From contig JAACMV010000008.1 in the NCBI GenBank assembly GCA_010909725.1, forward strand, positions 62,001 through 126,000: DNA of 64,000 nucleotides, in the 5' to 3' direction. The DNA comes from Picochlorum sp. 'celeri'. Lineage: Eukaryota; Chlorophyta; Trebouxiophyceae. Both the position numbers and the translations under genes were made by a program. Under the pieces are notes generated by a model. It did no database searches, was not told the DNA's origin, and saw nothing but the letters and a program-made list of their open reading frames with translations. Below, one piece after another: positions 63,205-64,000 of the stretch; position 1 is the stretch's first letter, and every line of letters begins with the position of its first letter.

Positions 63205-64000
63205 ATGTCTTTGAGTATGGATGATCCTCCCAACTCCCGGGTATTCGTGGTAGCCGGGAGGAATACATCGGTACGTTTAGTCTCCATGAGGTTCAGGCTC
63301 CTGGCACTCGATTTCTCCGTGTCTTCAGGGTCAGTCCAATGGTCCATGTATCTCACTCTATGCTCCCAATATTGCAGTCTGAGTACTTGAGGAATGTTTT
63401 CGAGCAGTATGGAACGGTATCTTTCGTGAAATACCTGCGAGACAAAGGTAAGGTGTCATCTCTCTTCGTGGCCAGCGAGTTTGGCTCTGTTTGTGCTGCG
63501 ACCGGGGTTCTGGTGGGATGGAACGAATAGGTGCCCTCTGTGTGGCTATATGATGCGCTCAATTGCAAATTTGCCCGCGATATTTCTGTGGGTTCGTAGA
63601 CGGTGACGCAACCGTGGCCTTGGTTCCTTGTCCCATCAAGGTTCATGAGCGACCGATGGAAGCCGATGTATCTAGAAGGGTGTTGTTTGGGTACATTGGC
63701 ATCCATTGTTGCATGCATGGTTGCCAATATTCCTGATCAGAGCTCACAGTTCAATGTGTATCACTTCCATGACATGGGGCGAGGGTGGATGGTGAACCTG
63801 GTTGAGTTGAGTATGTTGTCATCTGACACAGGAATGCTGACAGGTGTCCTTTTTTTTTTCTATGTGCAGGCGTGGCTTATGTCAAATATACCAAGGCATC
63901 AGCAGCGGCTTTGGCGATAGAGAATCTTCATGAGGCGACTCTGAATGGTGGACAGGGGCCGAGGCTCAAGGTTATGCTTGCAGAATCTCCCCATGCGAGG
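63205..64000 (+). CDS. RBM45/DRB1-like RNA-binding protein, 5' part (cut by window end)
   Basis: Three exons so far, 63205..63270, 63378..63447 and 63870..64000, with further exons beyond the window. The product begins MSLSMDDPPNSRVFVVAGRN, then SEYLRNVFEQYGTVSFVKYLRDKG, then VAYVKYTKASAAALAIENLH and GPRLKVMLAESPH. This is one RRM (RNP2 SRVFVVA, RNP1 GVAYVKY) of the RBM45/DRB1 kind, in which PNSR-FVV and the KVxxAES end are typical. An ATG four codons later is an alternative start. The donors are GTACGT and GTAAGG, and intron 2 (422 bases) is the longest spliced intron I assign in the window. Family members bind RNA in neural and stress contexts in animals. The algal role is unknown. Confidence 0.8.

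Overview
The window looks like a gene-dense, intron-poor nuclear segment of a green alga, probably a chlorophyte. This is inferred from several signals. The PsbP precursor (263-1302, minus) has a plain chloroplast transit peptide with no ER signal sequence, which fits a primary green plastid. It is followed by a twin-arginine lumen signal. Spliceosomal introns are short, and many donors read GTACG or GTGCG. TGTAA, a chlorophyte-type poly(A) signal, sits at or just after many stop codons. Double-AP2 factors, a SHAQKYF MYB, a plant-type plastid FAD synthetase and a plant-type N-acetylglutamate synthase also point to the green lineage. I see no prokaryotic operons, rRNA, tRNA or CRISPR array.

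Layout: 1-3943 holds the 3' end of an unknown gene, PsbP, a short-chain dehydrogenase and an SRSF1-type SR protein. 4014-9096 is an apparently intact autonomous Mutator-like element (MULE) with identical 146-bp terminal inverted repeats and a 1432-aa transposase. 9464-15040 holds a USP36-like deubiquitinase, Nup54, a membrane RING protein and a GNAT. 15332-22325 holds DNA polymerase alpha, Kae1 and a type II DnaJ with an upstream heat-shock element. 22907-29284 holds a MYB, an SAM-carrier-like protein, NAGS and ODR4. 29930-32885 is a tandem pair of AP2 factors. 32987-46429 holds EDC4, clathrin heavy chain, a METTL21-like methyltransferase, a lycopene-cyclase-like flavoprotein and diacylglycerol kinase. 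46474-55721 holds the mitochondrial Rieske protein, FAD synthetase, a CRAL-TRIO protein, a PA-TM-RING protein, a small PUB protein and a secreted RCC1-repeat protein. 55730-61492 holds AP-2 alpha-adaptin and an unrecognised 709-aa type I membrane protein. A 1.7-kb gene-free stretch then precedes an RBM45-like RRM gene cut by the window edge.

Genes alternate strands. Several convergent pairs end within 4-60 bp of each other, and several divergent pairs share short promoters. Introns cluster near 5' ends, and large 3' exons (5.0 kb in clathrin, 4.05 kb in Pol alpha) are uninterrupted. Most genes are unrelated housekeeping functions. Clathrin heavy chain and AP-2 alpha both serve endocytosis but lie 14 kb apart, so I do not claim a cluster.

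The most novel items are the two-SWIM MULE with modular TIRs, the cysteine-paired secreted RCC1 propeller, the 709-aa orphan membrane protein, and a Pol alpha whose C-terminal zinc ligands appear eroded. Exon joins were made by eye from splice signals, reading frame and family resemblance, and need transcript support.
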